A stretch of DNA of 64,000 nucleotides from Pseudomonas sp. Its GTDB lineage: Bacteria > Pseudomonadota > Gammaproteobacteria > Pseudomonadales > Pseudomonadaceae. Positions 35,858-43,867 of this stretch are shown in pieces. The stretch lies in NCBI RefSeq assembly GCF_030698175.1, contig NZ_JAUYNT010000020.1:62001-126000 (forward strand), given 5' to 3'. Below the pieces are notes generated by a model. The model was not told the origin of the DNA. It made no database searches and saw nothing but the letters and a program-made list of their open reading frames with translations. Within the stretch, counting starts at the first letter, position 1, and every line of letters begins with the position of its first letter. Made by a program: the position numbers and the translations under genes.

Positions 35858-36754
35858 ATGCCAAGCATCGCCGAGCTGCTGCAGCACGCCGAGCTGGTCG
35901 ATTCGCCGCCGTGGGTAACTAAGATGGCCAGCATCGCCGAGCTGCTGCAACACGCCGAACTGGCCGACTCGCCCAGCGCCCAGCTGGACGCCGAGCTGCT
36001 ATTGGCCGCGGCGCTGGGCAAGCCCCGCAGCTACCTGCGCACCTGGCCCGAGCGTGAGGTGGCGGCGGATTGCGCCGCCGTCTTTGCCGCCCATCTCGCG
36101 CGGCGCCGTAATGGCGAGCCTATCGCCTATATCCTCGGCCGTCAGGGCTTTTGGAGCCTGGACTTGGACGTCGCCAGCCACACATTGATTCCGCGCCCCG
36201 ACACCGAGTTACTGGTGGAGACGGCGCTGGCTTTGTTGCCGGCCAACCCCGTCGCCGTGCTCGATCTGGGCACCGGCACCGGTGCCATCGCCCTGGCGCT
36301 GGCCTGCGAGCGCCCGGCCTGGCAAGTCACCGGCGTTGACCGGGTGGTTGAGGCGGTGGCGCTGGCCGAAGTCAATCGTGCGCGCCTGCAACTGGGCAAT
36401 GCCCGCTTTCTGGCCAGCCACTGGTTTGCGGCCTTGGCCGGCCAGCGCTTTCAGCTGATTGTCAGTAACCCGCCCTATATCGCCGCCGGCGATCCGCACC
36501 TGAGTCAGGGCGACCTGCGTTTCGAGCCGAGCAGCGCGCTGGTGGCCGGCGTCGATGGGCTGGACGATATTCGCCTGATCATCCAGCACGCCCCGCAGCA
36601 CCTGAATGCCGGGGGCTGGCTGCTGCTGGAGCACGGTTTCGAGCAAGCCGAGGCGGTGCGCGAATTACTCAGCACCCAAGGTTTTATGGCAGTGGAAAGC
36701 CGTCTCGATCTGGGCGGTCATCAACGAATTTCCCTCGGGCAGTGGTCACTATGA
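35858..36754 (+). CDS. prmC: Release factor glutamine methyltransferase
   Basis: 298 residues from the first ATG (35858) or 276 from the second (35924), the normal family length. The first 22 codons are an imperfect in-frame copy of the next 22 (MPSIAELLQHAELVDSP versus MASIAELLQHAELADSP). The catalytic SAM motif is DLGTGTGAIALAL and the glutamine-binding motif NPPY is at about residue 182 counted from the second start. PrmC methylates RF1/RF2 at GGQ. It overlaps moeB by 4 bp. The second start is the ancestral one; which is used is unknown. Confidence 0.94.
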   Translation: MPSIAELLQHAELVDSPPWVTKMASIAELLQHAELADSPSAQLDAELLLAAALGKPRSYLRTWPEREVAADCAAVFAAHLARRRNGEPIAYILGRQGFWSLDLDVASHTLIPRPDTELLVETALALLPANPVAVLDLGTGTGAIALALACERPAWQVTGVDRVVEAVALAEVNRARLQLGNARFLASHWFAALAGQRFQLIVSNPPYIAAGDPHLSQGDLRFEPSSALVAGVDGLDDIRLIIQHAPQHLNAGGWLLLEHGFEQAEAVRELLSTQGFMAVESRLDLGGHQRISLGQWSL

Positions 36755-37518
36755 GTCTGCAACTCAACGATGAAGAACTGCTGCGTTACAGCCGGCAGAT
36801 TCTGCTGGCTCAGGTGGATATCGCCGGCCAGCTCAAGCTGAAAAACAGCCGCGTGCTAATCGTCGGTCTCGGTGGTCTCGGCTCGCCGGTGGCCCTGTAT
36901 CTGGCCGCCGCCGGCGTGGGTGAGCTGCATCTGGCGGATTTCGATAAGGTCGATCTGACCAACCTGCAACGGCAAATCGCCCACGACAGCCAGAGCATCG
37001 GCAAGCTCAAGGTCGAGTCGGCGGCCGCGCGTTTGCGGGCGATCAATCCGGCCATCGGCCTCAAGCTATATCCCGCCGGTCTGGACGCCGACTCGCTGGA
37101 TGCTGCCGTGGCTGGCGTCGATCTGGTGCTCGACTGCTCGGACAACTTCAGTACCCGCGAGGCGGTTAATGCCGCCTGCGTGGCGGCAGTTAAACCCCTG
37201 GTCAGCGGCGCGGCGATTCGCCTGGAAGGCCAGCTCGCGGTGTTCGACCCGCGCCGGGCGGATAGCCCCTGCTACCACTGCCTGTACGGCCATGGCAGCG
37301 AGGCCGAGCTGACCTGCAGCGAAGCCGGCGTACTTGGCCCCTTGGTGGGTTTGGTCGGCAGCCTGCAAGCCTTGGAAGCGCTGAAGTTGCTGGCTGAGTT
37401 TGGCGAGCCGCTGGTGGGCCGTTTGCTGCTGATCGACGGTTTCGGCAGTCGTTTTCGCGAGCTTAAGGTCAAGCGTGATCCGGCTTGCAGCGTTTGTGGC
37501 GTGACTGATGGCCAGTGA
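36751..37518 (+). CDS. moeB: Molybdopterin-synthase adenylyltransferase / ThiF-family E1-like enzyme
   Basis: 255 residues from the ATG at 36751. The E1-like nucleotide fold is clear: [34 protein letters not shown] and [13 protein letters not shown]. Zinc cysteine pairs are CYHC and CSVC. It adenylates the C-terminus of MoaD-like (or ThiS-like) sulfur carriers. The position downstream of prmC is conserved in Pseudomonas (PA4663, moeB). It overlaps prmC by 4 bp and murI by 11 bp. Confidence 0.92.
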   Translation: MSLQLNDEELLRYSRQILLAQVDIAGQLKLKNSRVLIVGLGGLGSPVALYLAAAGVGELHLADFDKVDLTNLQRQIAHDSQSIGKLKVESAAARLRAINPAIGLKLYPAGLDADSLDAAVAGVDLVLDCSDNFSTREAVNAACVAAVKPLVSGAAIRLEGQLAVFDPRRADSPCYHCLYGHGSEAELTCSEAGVLGPLVGLVGSLQALEALKLLAEFGEPLVGRLLLIDGFGSRFRELKVKRDPACSVCGVTDGQ

Positions 37519-38329
37519 TGGGCCGATTGCAAAGCTGAGCCGCGAAGCGCCAATCGGTGTTTTCGATTCGGGTGTCGGCGGTCTGTCGGTGCTGGGGGAA
37601 ATTCGCGCCCTGTTGCCCCAGGAGTCCTTGCTCTATGTGGCCGACAGCGGTCATGTGCCCTACGGCGAGAAAAGTCCGGAATTTATCCGTGAGCGCAGCC
37701 AGCGGATTGCCGAATTCCTGCTCGGGCAGGGCGCAAAGGCCTTGGTGCTGGCCTGTAATACCGCCACCGCGGCGGCCATCAGCGAACTGCGCGGACGCTA
37801 CCCGCAACTGCCGCTCATCGGCATGGAGCCTGCGGTCAAACCCGCCGCCGCCGCCACCCAGAGCGGCGTGGTCGGCGTGCTGGCCACCACCGGCACGCTG
37901 AAAAGCGCCAAGTTCGCCGCCTTGCTTGATCGCTTCGCCAGTGATGTGCGGGTTATCACCCAGCCCTGTCCGGGCTTGGTCGAGCAGATCGAAGCCGGTG
38001 AGCTGGACGCTGAGGCCACCCGCGCGCTGCTCTGGGGTTTTGTCCAGCCACTGCTGGCCGAGGGCTGCGACACGCTGATTCTCGGCTGCACCCATTACCC
38101 TTTTATCAAGCCACTGCTGCGGCAACTGCTGCCGGCGTCGGTCAGTCTGATCGACACCGGCGCCGCCGTGGCGCGGCAGTTACAGCGGGTCTTGGCCGAG
38201 CAGCAGTTGCTCGCGCCAGGCCCGGCGCGACCCACGCAGTTTTGGTCGAGTGCCAACTGCCAGCAACTGGAGCAGGTATTGCCGCTGCTCTGGGGGCCGG
38301 CAACAGTGGTTAAGCCGCTGAATGACTGA
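37508..38329 (+). CDS. murI: Glutamate racemase
   Basis: 273 residues. The two catalytic cysteines are Cys83 in LACNTATAA and Cys194 in LGCTHYPF, and the opening [13 protein letters not shown] is typical. It supplies D-glutamate for peptidoglycan. The start lies inside the end of moeB (11-bp overlap), so the chain hemA-prfA-prmC-moeB-murI is one translationally linked run. The N-terminal 14 residues before the conserved GVFDSG are variable. Confidence 0.96.
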   Translation: MASDGPIAKLSREAPIGVFDSGVGGLSVLGEIRALLPQESLLYVADSGHVPYGEKSPEFIRERSQRIAEFLLGQGAKALVLACNTATAAAISELRGRYPQLPLIGMEPAVKPAAAATQSGVVGVLATTGTLKSAKFAALLDRFASDVRVITQPCPGLVEQIEAGELDAEATRALLWGFVQPLLAEGCDTLILGCTHYPFIKPLLRQLLPASVSLIDTGAAVARQLQRVLAEQQLLAPGPARPTQFWSSANCQQLEQVLPLLWGPATVVKPLND

Positions 38330-38428
38330 GTCGAGATTTGCAGAGACGGCTTTCGCATGGCGAATACATTTCTATACTTCAGGCATCTGCCAATCGTTGA
38401 ATCTAAAAAACCAAAAAAGGACGTTGCC

Positions 38429-38944
38429 ATGCACAAAGTCTTCACCTTGCTCGCAATTGCGGGCTTTTCGTTGGGCGTGACTACAGGCGCGCAAGCGGCT
38501 GATGTGGCGTTCTCGGTGGGTTCCACCAATGATTCGACCATGACCTATCGCCTGGGACTGCAGTGCGATTTTGGCCGTAACTTCACCGAAAGCAGCAGCG
38601 GTCGCCTGACCGGTTATTGGGACACGGCCTACACCTATTGGCAGGGCGATAAAACCGCCAGCAACCACAGCCTGTCGCTGACCCCGGTATTCGTTTATGA
38701 GTTCGCCGGCGAGACGGTCAAGCCCTATGTCGAAGCCGGGATTGGCGTGGCGCTGTTCTCGGACACCGAACTGGAAGACCAAGACCTCGGCTCTTCCTTT
38801 CAGTTTGAAGACCGCCTGGGCGTTGGCCTGCGCTTCAACGGCCAGGAGATCGGCCTGCGCGCCATTCACTATTCCAATGCCGGCCTGAGCAGCCCCAATG
38901 ACGGCGTCGAAAGCTACAACCTGCACTACGCCATGGCCTTTTGA
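38429..38944 (+). CDS. pagL: Lipid A 3-O-deacylase PagL
   Basis: 171 residues from the ATG at 38429 (AAAAAGGACG upstream). The signal peptide ends at AQA (residue 23), and the rest is a small outer-membrane beta-barrel. The catalytic His147, Ser149 and Glu161 are intact in AIHYSNAGLSSPNDGVESY, matching P. aeruginosa PagL. It removes the 3-O acyl chain of lipid A, which lowers Toll-like-receptor recognition. A terminator follows at once. Confidence 0.93.
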   Translation: MHKVFTLLAIAGFSLGVTTGAQAADVAFSVGSTNDSTMTYRLGLQCDFGRNFTESSSGRLTGYWDTAYTYWQGDKTASNHSLSLTPVFVYEFAGETVKPYVEAGIGVALFSDTELEDQDLGSSFQFEDRLGVGLRFNGQEIGLRAIHYSNAGLSSPNDGVESYNLHYAMAF

Positions 38945-38962
38945 GGTCGTAGTCGCAACAGC

Positions 38963-38991
38963 AAAAAGCCGGGTTTCGTTCCCGGCTTTTT
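38963..38991. terminator. Intrinsic terminator after pagL
   Basis: An 11-bp stem, AAAAAGCCGGG / CCCGGCTTTTT, with a 7-base loop; the T-run lies within the right arm, so it can act on both strands. Confidence 0.92.
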
Positions 38992-38997
38992 GTTGTC

Positions 38998-39140
38998 TGT
39001 ATAGCTGTTAGCTGTTGCAGGGGCGTAGCCTTTATAGCCCTGATTGTTGTACTGCCTGCACTGGCCAATCGCGGATAAATCCGCTCCTACAGGGGGCGTC
39101 TATAGAGTCAGTGCAGGTGCAGGGCTTGTTGTAGGAGCGG
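38998..39140. mobile_element. Truncated MITE-like element with REP
   Basis: The left half matches the left half of the 59608-59900 element: an end like TATAGCTGTTAGCTGTTGCAGG, then CTGCCTGCACTGGCCAATCGCGG leading into a REP (39069-39091). A second REP is cut at 39140 (TGTAGGAGCGGTTTTTT). The right terminal repeat is missing. With the next repeat it fills the 350-bp gap; no gene is seen. Confidence 0.6.
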
Positions 39141-39174
39141 TTTTTTGTAACAAAGGCTCCCGCGAAGAAAACTC

Positions 39175-39270
39175 GTAGGATGGGTTAGCCGCGCAGCGGC
39201 GTAACCCATCAGTAACACCGAAGCATCTAAAAACGCCTGCATGGGTATCGCTACGCTCAACCCATCCTAC
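39175..39270. repeat. 96-bp GTAGGATGGGTTA-type repeat
   Basis: Exact 10-base ends GTAGGATGGG and CCCATCCTAC in inverted orientation bound the element. Inside, GGGTTAGCCGCGCAGCGGCGTAACCC-type residues form a second hairpin. Related copies lie at 10397, 49025 and 52058. Confidence 0.82.
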
Positions 39271-39294
39271 CTGCTGCGATTTAACCGATGCGAC

Positions 39295-39858
39295 TCAATC
39301 CAGCAGTCTTAACTGCTCGACCCAGATCAATTCGCAGGCCCCGGCGCCGGTGTCGTCGCGGCTCAGGGAGCTGCTCCAGCTATAACCATCTTTGCCATCG
39401 ACGCGCACCAACTGGCCGCTGAGCTGAATGCGCTGGCCACTGGTTACCCGCGCCAGGGTGTCCGCCACCAGCGAGTTGGCCGGGATCATATGCATATTGG
39501 CGCTGTGGGTTTCGATCTCGCGGCGCGGGATCGGGAACTCATCGACCTGCCAGCGATACCAGCGGTTGCTTTGGCTGATGCGGATTTTATCCAGCACCTG
39601 TGGTTCTGCCATTGGCCCCCAGCCTAGGGCCAAGTCGGTTGGCGAAATCGCGGCGCCACGGTCGAAGTGATAATCCTCGCGGCCTAGCACCCGCGCCTCC
39701 AGGCTAAATGCCTCAAGCGGGGTGATGCGGTAGTCGGCCAGTTGCAGGCTGCCGTCGGTGCTGGTCAGCGGCAGCGGCGCGGGGCCCTGCAATATGGCGC
39801 GGCCGAGCCACAGCACGGCAATCAGCGCTAGGGCGTAAATCAGGCGTTGCAAGGTCAT
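39295..39858 (-). CDS. Conserved membrane-anchored protein, unknown function
   Basis: 187 residues. One N-terminal hydrophobic segment (LIYALALIAVLWLGRAIL, residues 5-22) without a lipobox suggests an inner-membrane anchor with the rest in the periplasm. Conserved-looking stretches are AFSLEARVLGREDYHFDRGAAISPTDLALGWG and IPANSLVADTLARVTSGQRIQLSGQLV, reminiscent of a beta-rich fold. I do not recognise the family name. It lies 10 bp downstream of the YkgJ-like gene on the same strand and is probably co-transcribed with it. Confidence 0.78.
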   Translation of the reverse strand: MTLQRLIYALALIAVLWLGRAILQGPAPLPLTSTDGSLQLADYRITPLEAFSLEARVLGREDYHFDRGAAISPTDLALGWGPMAEPQVLDKIRISQSNRWYRWQVDEFPIPRREIETHSANMHMIPANSLVADTLARVTSGQRIQLSGQLVRVDGKDGYSWSSSLSRDDTGAGACELIWVEQLRLLD

Positions 39859-39868
39859 ACGAGGTCAC

Positions 39869-40189
39869 TCAGCGATAAATAGTCGCCAGCCCTTGGCGTT
39901 CTTCCAGGCACTCGGGGGAGGCCATCTCGAACTCGCGACACACCCAGGGGCGGTTTTCGTAGATGGTGCAGAGCATGCTGTCGCGGTCCAGGGCTACGCA
40001 CCAGCCGTCGTCGAGGCGCAGCATGACTTCGCCGCCCCATTCGTCGATATCGATATAGCGCTTGGGCACGCCGGTGTCGCTCAGTAGTATCACTTCCAGC
40101 TGGCAGCAGCAGGCCGCACAGTTGGAGCAGGTGACCGCGGGTTGCGGCTCGACGCTGGCGAGGGGAATAAGCTCGGGGTCATTTTTCAT
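39869..40189 (-). CDS. YkgJ-family cysteine-cluster protein
   Basis: 106 residues. The eight-cysteine pattern typical of the YkgJ/CxxCxxCC family is present: CSNCAACCCQLEV, then WCVALDRDSMLC and RPWVCREFEMASPEC. The cysteines are predicted to bind zinc or an iron-sulfur cluster. Function is not established for this short form. The gene precedes the membrane-anchored unknown at 39295. Confidence 0.9.
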   Translation of the reverse strand: MKNDPELIPLASVEPQPAVTCSNCAACCCQLEVILLSDTGVPKRYIDIDEWGGEVMLRLDDGWCVALDRDSMLCTIYENRPWVCREFEMASPECLEERQGLATIYR

Positions 40190-40271
40190 CGGCGCAGTTT
40201 AAGCCAGCCGAACGCTTTGGTGTTGCTCTGCCGACCAGCGCTGGCCGGCCGGACGTTACGGCCGAAGTGCG

Positions 40272-41720
40272 TCAGTCTGCTGTTGCAGACCTTGGCAAAC
40301 CCTTGAACGCCGCCAGGGCGCGCAGGCGGCTCTGGCTCAGATCAACCATGGGCGGTGGATAATCGATGCTGCCGAACAAATCGCCAGCTGCATGACGTGA
40401 GGCCGTCGGATTGTGGATGTCTTTGTTGTTCAGCCCGGCCAGCTCCGGCAGCCAGTGACGGATAAAGCGCCCATGGGGGTCGAATTTTGCCGACTGGCTG
40501 ATGGGGTTGAAAATCCGAAAGTACGGCGCCGAATCGGTGCCGGTCGATGCACTCCATTGCCAGCCACCGTTGTTGGCGGCCAGGTCGCCGTCGATCAAAT
40601 GGCGCATAAAAAAGCGCTCGCCCTCGCGCCAGTCGATCAGCAGATTCTTGGTTAAGAACATCGCCACTATCATCCGCAAACGGTTGTGCATCCAGCCGGT
40701 GGCTAAGAGTTGGCGCATGGCCGCGTCGATAATCGGGATGCCGCTGCGGCCCTGTTGCCAGGCCGCCAGTTCGGCGGGCGCATCGCGCCAGGGCAGGGCT
40801 TCGGTGCCTTGGCGAAAGGCGCGGCCCATGGACACCCGTGGGTAGCCGACCAGAATGTGCTTATAGAACTCGCGCCAGAGCAGTTCGTTGATCCAGCACA
40901 CGACGCCTGGGTTGCCGCTATCGAACTCACCCTGATTGCTCGCCAGCGCCGCGTGCAGGCACTGGCGCGGCGACAACACTCCGGCCGCGAGGTAAGCCGA
41001 TAATTGGCTGGTGCCGGGGACGGCGGGCAAGTCGCGTTGTTGTTCGTAGCGCTGCATTTGTTCGTCGGCAAAGGCCGTCAGCCGCCGCGCGGCCTCGACC
41101 TCGCCGGCGGGCCAGAGATGCTGCAGGCTGGTGCTTGGGTTCGCAAATCCCGCCACTTGATTGGGTATGGGATCACTCGAAATAGGCAGCGACACTTGCG
41201 CCACAGGCAGCGGCCAGCAGCGGGGCAGGGCGATTTGCAGGCGCCGGTAGCAGACTTTGCGAAACTGGCTGAACACCTGAAAGTAGCTGCCCGACTGTGT
41301 CAGCAGGCTGCCGGGCTGGAACAGCAGCTGATCCAGATGCCGGGTAAAGGCGATGCCCTGTGGCTCCAGCAGGCGCGCGCAGGCGGCGTCGCGACGGCTT
41401 TCGTGCTCTCCGTATTCATCGTTGATTTGCACCTGGCCAATTTCATGCTGGCGACAGAGTTGCAGCAGTGCCTCGGGCGCCTCGCGCCAGTCATCGACCT
41501 GACGAATCAGCAGCGGCACATTCAGCTTGGCCAGTTCGCCTTGCAGCTCCCGCAGGTTGCGCAGCCAGAAGTCGACCTTGGCCGGCGCGTCGTTGTGTTC
41601 CAGCCATTGCCCGGGGCTGAGCAGGTACACCGCCAGCGTCGGGCCGGCGGCCATGGCCGCGCTCAGGGCGCTGTTGTCGCGCACGCGCAGATCGCTGCGA
41701 AACCAGATCAGTTGGCGCAT
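40272..41720 (-). CDS. phrB: Deoxyribodipyrimidine photo-lyase
   Basis: 482 residues from the ATG at 41720. N-terminal antenna domain (LIWFRSDLRVRDNSALSAAM) and C-terminal FAD domain with REFYKHILVGYPRVSMGRAFR, RSGIPIIDAAMRQLLATGWMHNRLRMI-type residues and DGDLAANNGGWQWSASTGTD. It uses light to split cyclobutane pyrimidine dimers. It lies 28 bp downstream of the DUF523-DUF1722 gene, an association also known from the E. coli ybgA-phr pair. Confidence 0.96.
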   Translation of the reverse strand: MRQLIWFRSDLRVRDNSALSAAMAAGPTLAVYLLSPGQWLEHNDAPAKVDFWLRNLRELQGELAKLNVPLLIRQVDDWREAPEALLQLCRQHEIGQVQINDEYGEHESRRDAACARLLEPQGIAFTRHLDQLLFQPGSLLTQSGSYFQVFSQFRKVCYRRLQIALPRCWPLPVAQVSLPISSDPIPNQVAGFANPSTSLQHLWPAGEVEAARRLTAFADEQMQRYEQQRDLPAVPGTSQLSAYLAAGVLSPRQCLHAALASNQGEFDSGNPGVVCWINELLWREFYKHILVGYPRVSMGRAFRQGTEALPWRDAPAELAAWQQGRSGIPIIDAAMRQLLATGWMHNRLRMIVAMFLTKNLLIDWREGERFFMRHLIDGDLAANNGGWQWSASTGTDSAPYFRIFNPISQSAKFDPHGRFIRHWLPELAGLNNKDIHNPTASRHAAGDLFGSIDYPPPMVDLSQSRLRALAAFKGLPRSATAD

Positions 41721-41748
41721 ACAGGTTCCCTTGCCAGGTGCCGCGCGC

Positions 41749-42717
41749 TCACAGGGCGTTACGCAAACTGAGGTTTTCCGGATGCGGCTGCAGGTAAACC
41801 TGGCGGGCAATGTAGGCATCCGGGTGATGACGCAAGTGATGCTTGAGCAGGGTCAGTGGCACCACCAGCGGCACTATGCCGTTGCGGTATTGCTCAATCA
41901 GTTGGCTGACTTCTTGTTTGTCGGCACCGCTCAGGGCTTTTTTCAGGTAGCCACACAGGTGCTGCAGCACATTGCTGTGGGTGCGCCGGGTGGCGCATTT
42001 TTTCAGCGCTTGCATCAGCTGGCTGAAATAGCGCGGCGCCAACTCGGCCAAGTCGTACTGGCTTAAATTGCCCAGCAGCTGCCCGAGGGCCTGGTACTGC
42101 ACCGGGTCGGTGGCCATCAGCTGGTATTTATAGCGCGAGTGAAAATCCAGAATGCTCTGCCGGGTCAGGCCGCTGTGTAGCAATTGCTGCCAGCGCGCAT
42201 AGGCATACACGCGGGTGAGAAAATTCTCGCGCAGCACGGCATCGTTGAGGCGGCCGTCTTCTTCCACGGGCAAATCCGGATGGCGGGCGCAAAAGGCCTG
42301 GGCAAAAATCCCGCGTCCGCCGCCCGTGGTGGGCATGCCGTTGGCCTGGTAAACCTTGACCCGCTCAAGCCCACAAGAGGGTGATTGCTGCATAAAAATG
42401 TAGCCGCAGATGCCCTGCAATTCAGTGGCCATACGCTCGCCATAAGCGGCCAGAGCGTCGGTGACATCCATCTCGCGCTTAACCGTGCCGATAGCCCGTG
42501 GCGCTTGCGGCTCGCCAACCAAACGAATCGGCGCACGGGGCGTGCTCAAGCCAATGCCGACTTCCGGACACACCGGCACAAACTGAAAGTGCTCACTCAA
42601 CACCCGACTGCACAGCTGCGACTGCTTATGCCCACCGTTAAAACGCACCTGCGCGCCCAGCAGGCAGGCACTGATGCCGAGTTTGAGCGGTTCGGTTGCT
42701 GAGCTGGAAACAGTCAT
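41749..42717 (-). CDS. DUF523-DUF1722 fusion (TudS/YbgA) protein
   Basis: 322 residues from the ATG at 42717. The N-terminal DUF523 domain carries three cysteines at the positions that bind the [4Fe-4S] cluster in TudS thiouracil desulfidases: Cys18 (SACLLG), Cys50 (PVCPEVG) and Cys115 (SPSCGL). The C-terminal DUF1722 (YbgA) domain spans about residues 195-310 (FHSRYKYQLMATDP). It precedes phrB in the same orientation. Desulfuration of thiolated uracil is a family-based proposal; the link with photorepair is only positional. Confidence 0.88.
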   Translation of the reverse strand: MTVSSSATEPLKLGISACLLGAQVRFNGGHKQSQLCSRVLSEHFQFVPVCPEVGIGLSTPRAPIRLVGEPQAPRAIGTVKREMDVTDALAAYGERMATELQGICGYIFMQQSPSCGLERVKVYQANGMPTTGGGRGIFAQAFCARHPDLPVEEDGRLNDAVLRENFLTRVYAYARWQQLLHSGLTRQSILDFHSRYKYQLMATDPVQYQALGQLLGNLSQYDLAELAPRYFSQLMQALKKCATRRTHSNVLQHLCGYLKKALSGADKQEVSQLIEQYRNGIVPLVVPLTLLKHHLRHHPDAYIARQVYLQPHPENLSLRNAL

Positions 42718-42787
42718 GGCGCACCTCTGCACGGGATGGCGAGCGAAGGGATATCCGCTGCGACCTTGAGCGGATAGTAGGCATAAA

Positions 42788-42821
42788 ATTGTACGTTAAC
42801 AACTTATTTGTATAAGTATTG
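42788..42821. promoter_or_regulatory. AT-rich palindromic promoter/operator upstream of the DUF523-phrB operon
   Basis: A short AT-rich island contains TTGTAC...TGTATAAG and an inverted repeat ACTTAT (42802-42807) / ATAAGT (42812-42817) with a 4-base spacer. It lies about 75 bp upstream of the DUF523 start. Light-responsive MerR (LitR-type) regulators bind TGTACA-like half sites at such operons in other Pseudomonas; this site is only similar, and no MerR gene is in the window. Confidence 0.4.
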
Positions 42822-42890
42822 TATGGTTTGTTGAGGTTGGTAGCGGTGTTGCTGGGCAGTGCTGGCGCCGTTGTGAGCAAGGGTGGCGCT

Positions 42891-42963
42891 GTTGTGGCGC
42901 AGTTGATTAAACCGCGCCACAACTGCGCCATGAATTGGCGCAGTATCAGACAACTGCGCCAAT
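42891..42963. promoter_or_regulatory. Array of four alternating TGGCGCAG words upstream of the toxin-antitoxin pair
   Basis: Two hairpins follow each other: GTTGTGGCGC (42891-42900) with GCGCCACAAC (42914-42923), and ATTGGCGCAG (42934-42943) with CTGCGCCAAT (42954-42963). They place the word TGGCGCAG/CTGCGCCA four times in alternating orientation. The array ends 108 bp before the antitoxin start, a plausible autoregulatory operator. The rest of the 353-bp gap 42718-43070 shows nothing else. Confidence 0.6.
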
Positions 42964-43070
42964 CACCGCTGGATGCTTGGCGGGTGATCTGCCCGTGCGC
43001 CTGCTTTAACCTTGATGAAAGGTTGCCAAGGCGGCATGGTGAAACCTCGTGGATGAGTCTGGAGTGCCTT

Positions 43071-43289
43071 ATGAGGACCGCCATCAAACTGGACAGTGCG
43101 CTGGTTGAAATTGCGCATATTTATGCGCAGGCCACGCATCGCGCCACTCCGAAACAGATTGAACACTGGGCCACGCTGGGGCGGATTGCCGAACAAAACC
43201 CGGATTTGCCCTATGACTTTATCCTTGGCTTATTGCAGGCCCGCGCCCAAGTGAAGGTGGGCGACGCCAGCGAGTACAGCTTTGGGTAA
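43071..43289 (+). CDS. ParD-like antitoxin
   Basis: 72 residues from the ATG at 43071 (an in-frame ATG at 43053 would add six). The short ribbon-helix-like N-terminus (MRTAIKLDSALVEIAHIYA) and the segment ATPKQIEHWATLGRIAEQNPDLPYDFI match the ParD-like antitoxin family. It overlaps the toxin gene by 8 bp. It probably neutralises the toxin and represses the operon through the palindromes upstream. The bases around its start (43054-43075) recur at 46121-46142. Confidence 0.82.
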   Translation: MRTAIKLDSALVEIAHIYAQATHRATPKQIEHWATLGRIAEQNPDLPYDFILGLLQARAQVKVGDASEYSFG

Positions 43290-43563
43290 GGGTATTCAGG
43301 CCAACGAATTTGCCTGCGTGGTGAAAAAACTGCCCAAGCAGCAGAAGTTAGAGCTGTACGAGGCGGTCAAGGCCAGCATGGCTGACCCCTTGCTGGGCGA
43401 GGCCAAGGTGGCTGATTTGGCCGGTGTGCGTGTGTACAAATTCAAGCTGAATAAACAACTCGCACTGCTGGGCTGCGAGTACGACGGCGAGGCCGTGACC
43501 CTGTACCTGTTGAAGCCCGGCAGCCATGAAAACTTCTATCGCGATCTGAAAAACGGACCGTAG
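43282..43563 (+). CDS. RelE/ParE-family toxin
   Basis: 93 residues from a TTG at 43282, which overlaps the antitoxin; alternative starts lie a few codons in. The RelE/ParE superfamily signs are ADLAGVRVYKFKLNKQLALLG and the C-terminal LYLLKPGSHENFYRDLK. Members act as ribosome-dependent RNases or gyrase poisons; which applies here cannot be read from sequence. The coupled antitoxin-toxin order is classic type II. The pair marks the left edge of an accessory region. Confidence 0.82.
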   Translation: MGKGIQANEFACVVKKLPKQQKLELYEAVKASMADPLLGEAKVADLAGVRVYKFKLNKQLALLGCEYDGEAVTLYLLKPGSHENFYRDLKNGP

Positions 43564-43672
43564 GGTGGAAAACCGCGAAGCGTTTTCCACCGGTTAGTCT
43601 GTTCGGTATGGTCATTGACCGGCTCAAGCGACTGAGATGATGGGCGGTTGTCGGCCAAAAGCGGCCATCCGG
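43564..43672. repeat. Left inverted repeat of the AT-rich cassette
   Basis: GGTGGAAAAC...GTTTTCCACC (hairpin, 43564-43591) followed by CGGTTAGT, then TCGGCCAAAAGCGGCCAT at about 43655. The same two words, in reverse complement and the same order, occur at 45725-45838. The remaining bases to the signal-peptide gene at 43868 contain no other gene. Confidence 0.7.
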
Positions 43673-43867
43673 TGCTTATGAAACTAGGGGCGATTCAATG
43701 CTTTGACGATAGAGCCAGGCCTGAGCCTGAAATAGCTAATTCGATATTTCCTTATCGCACGCCGTTCTATGCGCAGGGCTGCTCTTGATGCCGAATTTGC
43801 ATGAAGGAAAGGAATGGTCTATAGCCTTATGGCTATTTGCCATGAAAGGCATAACCAAGGAGGTGGT

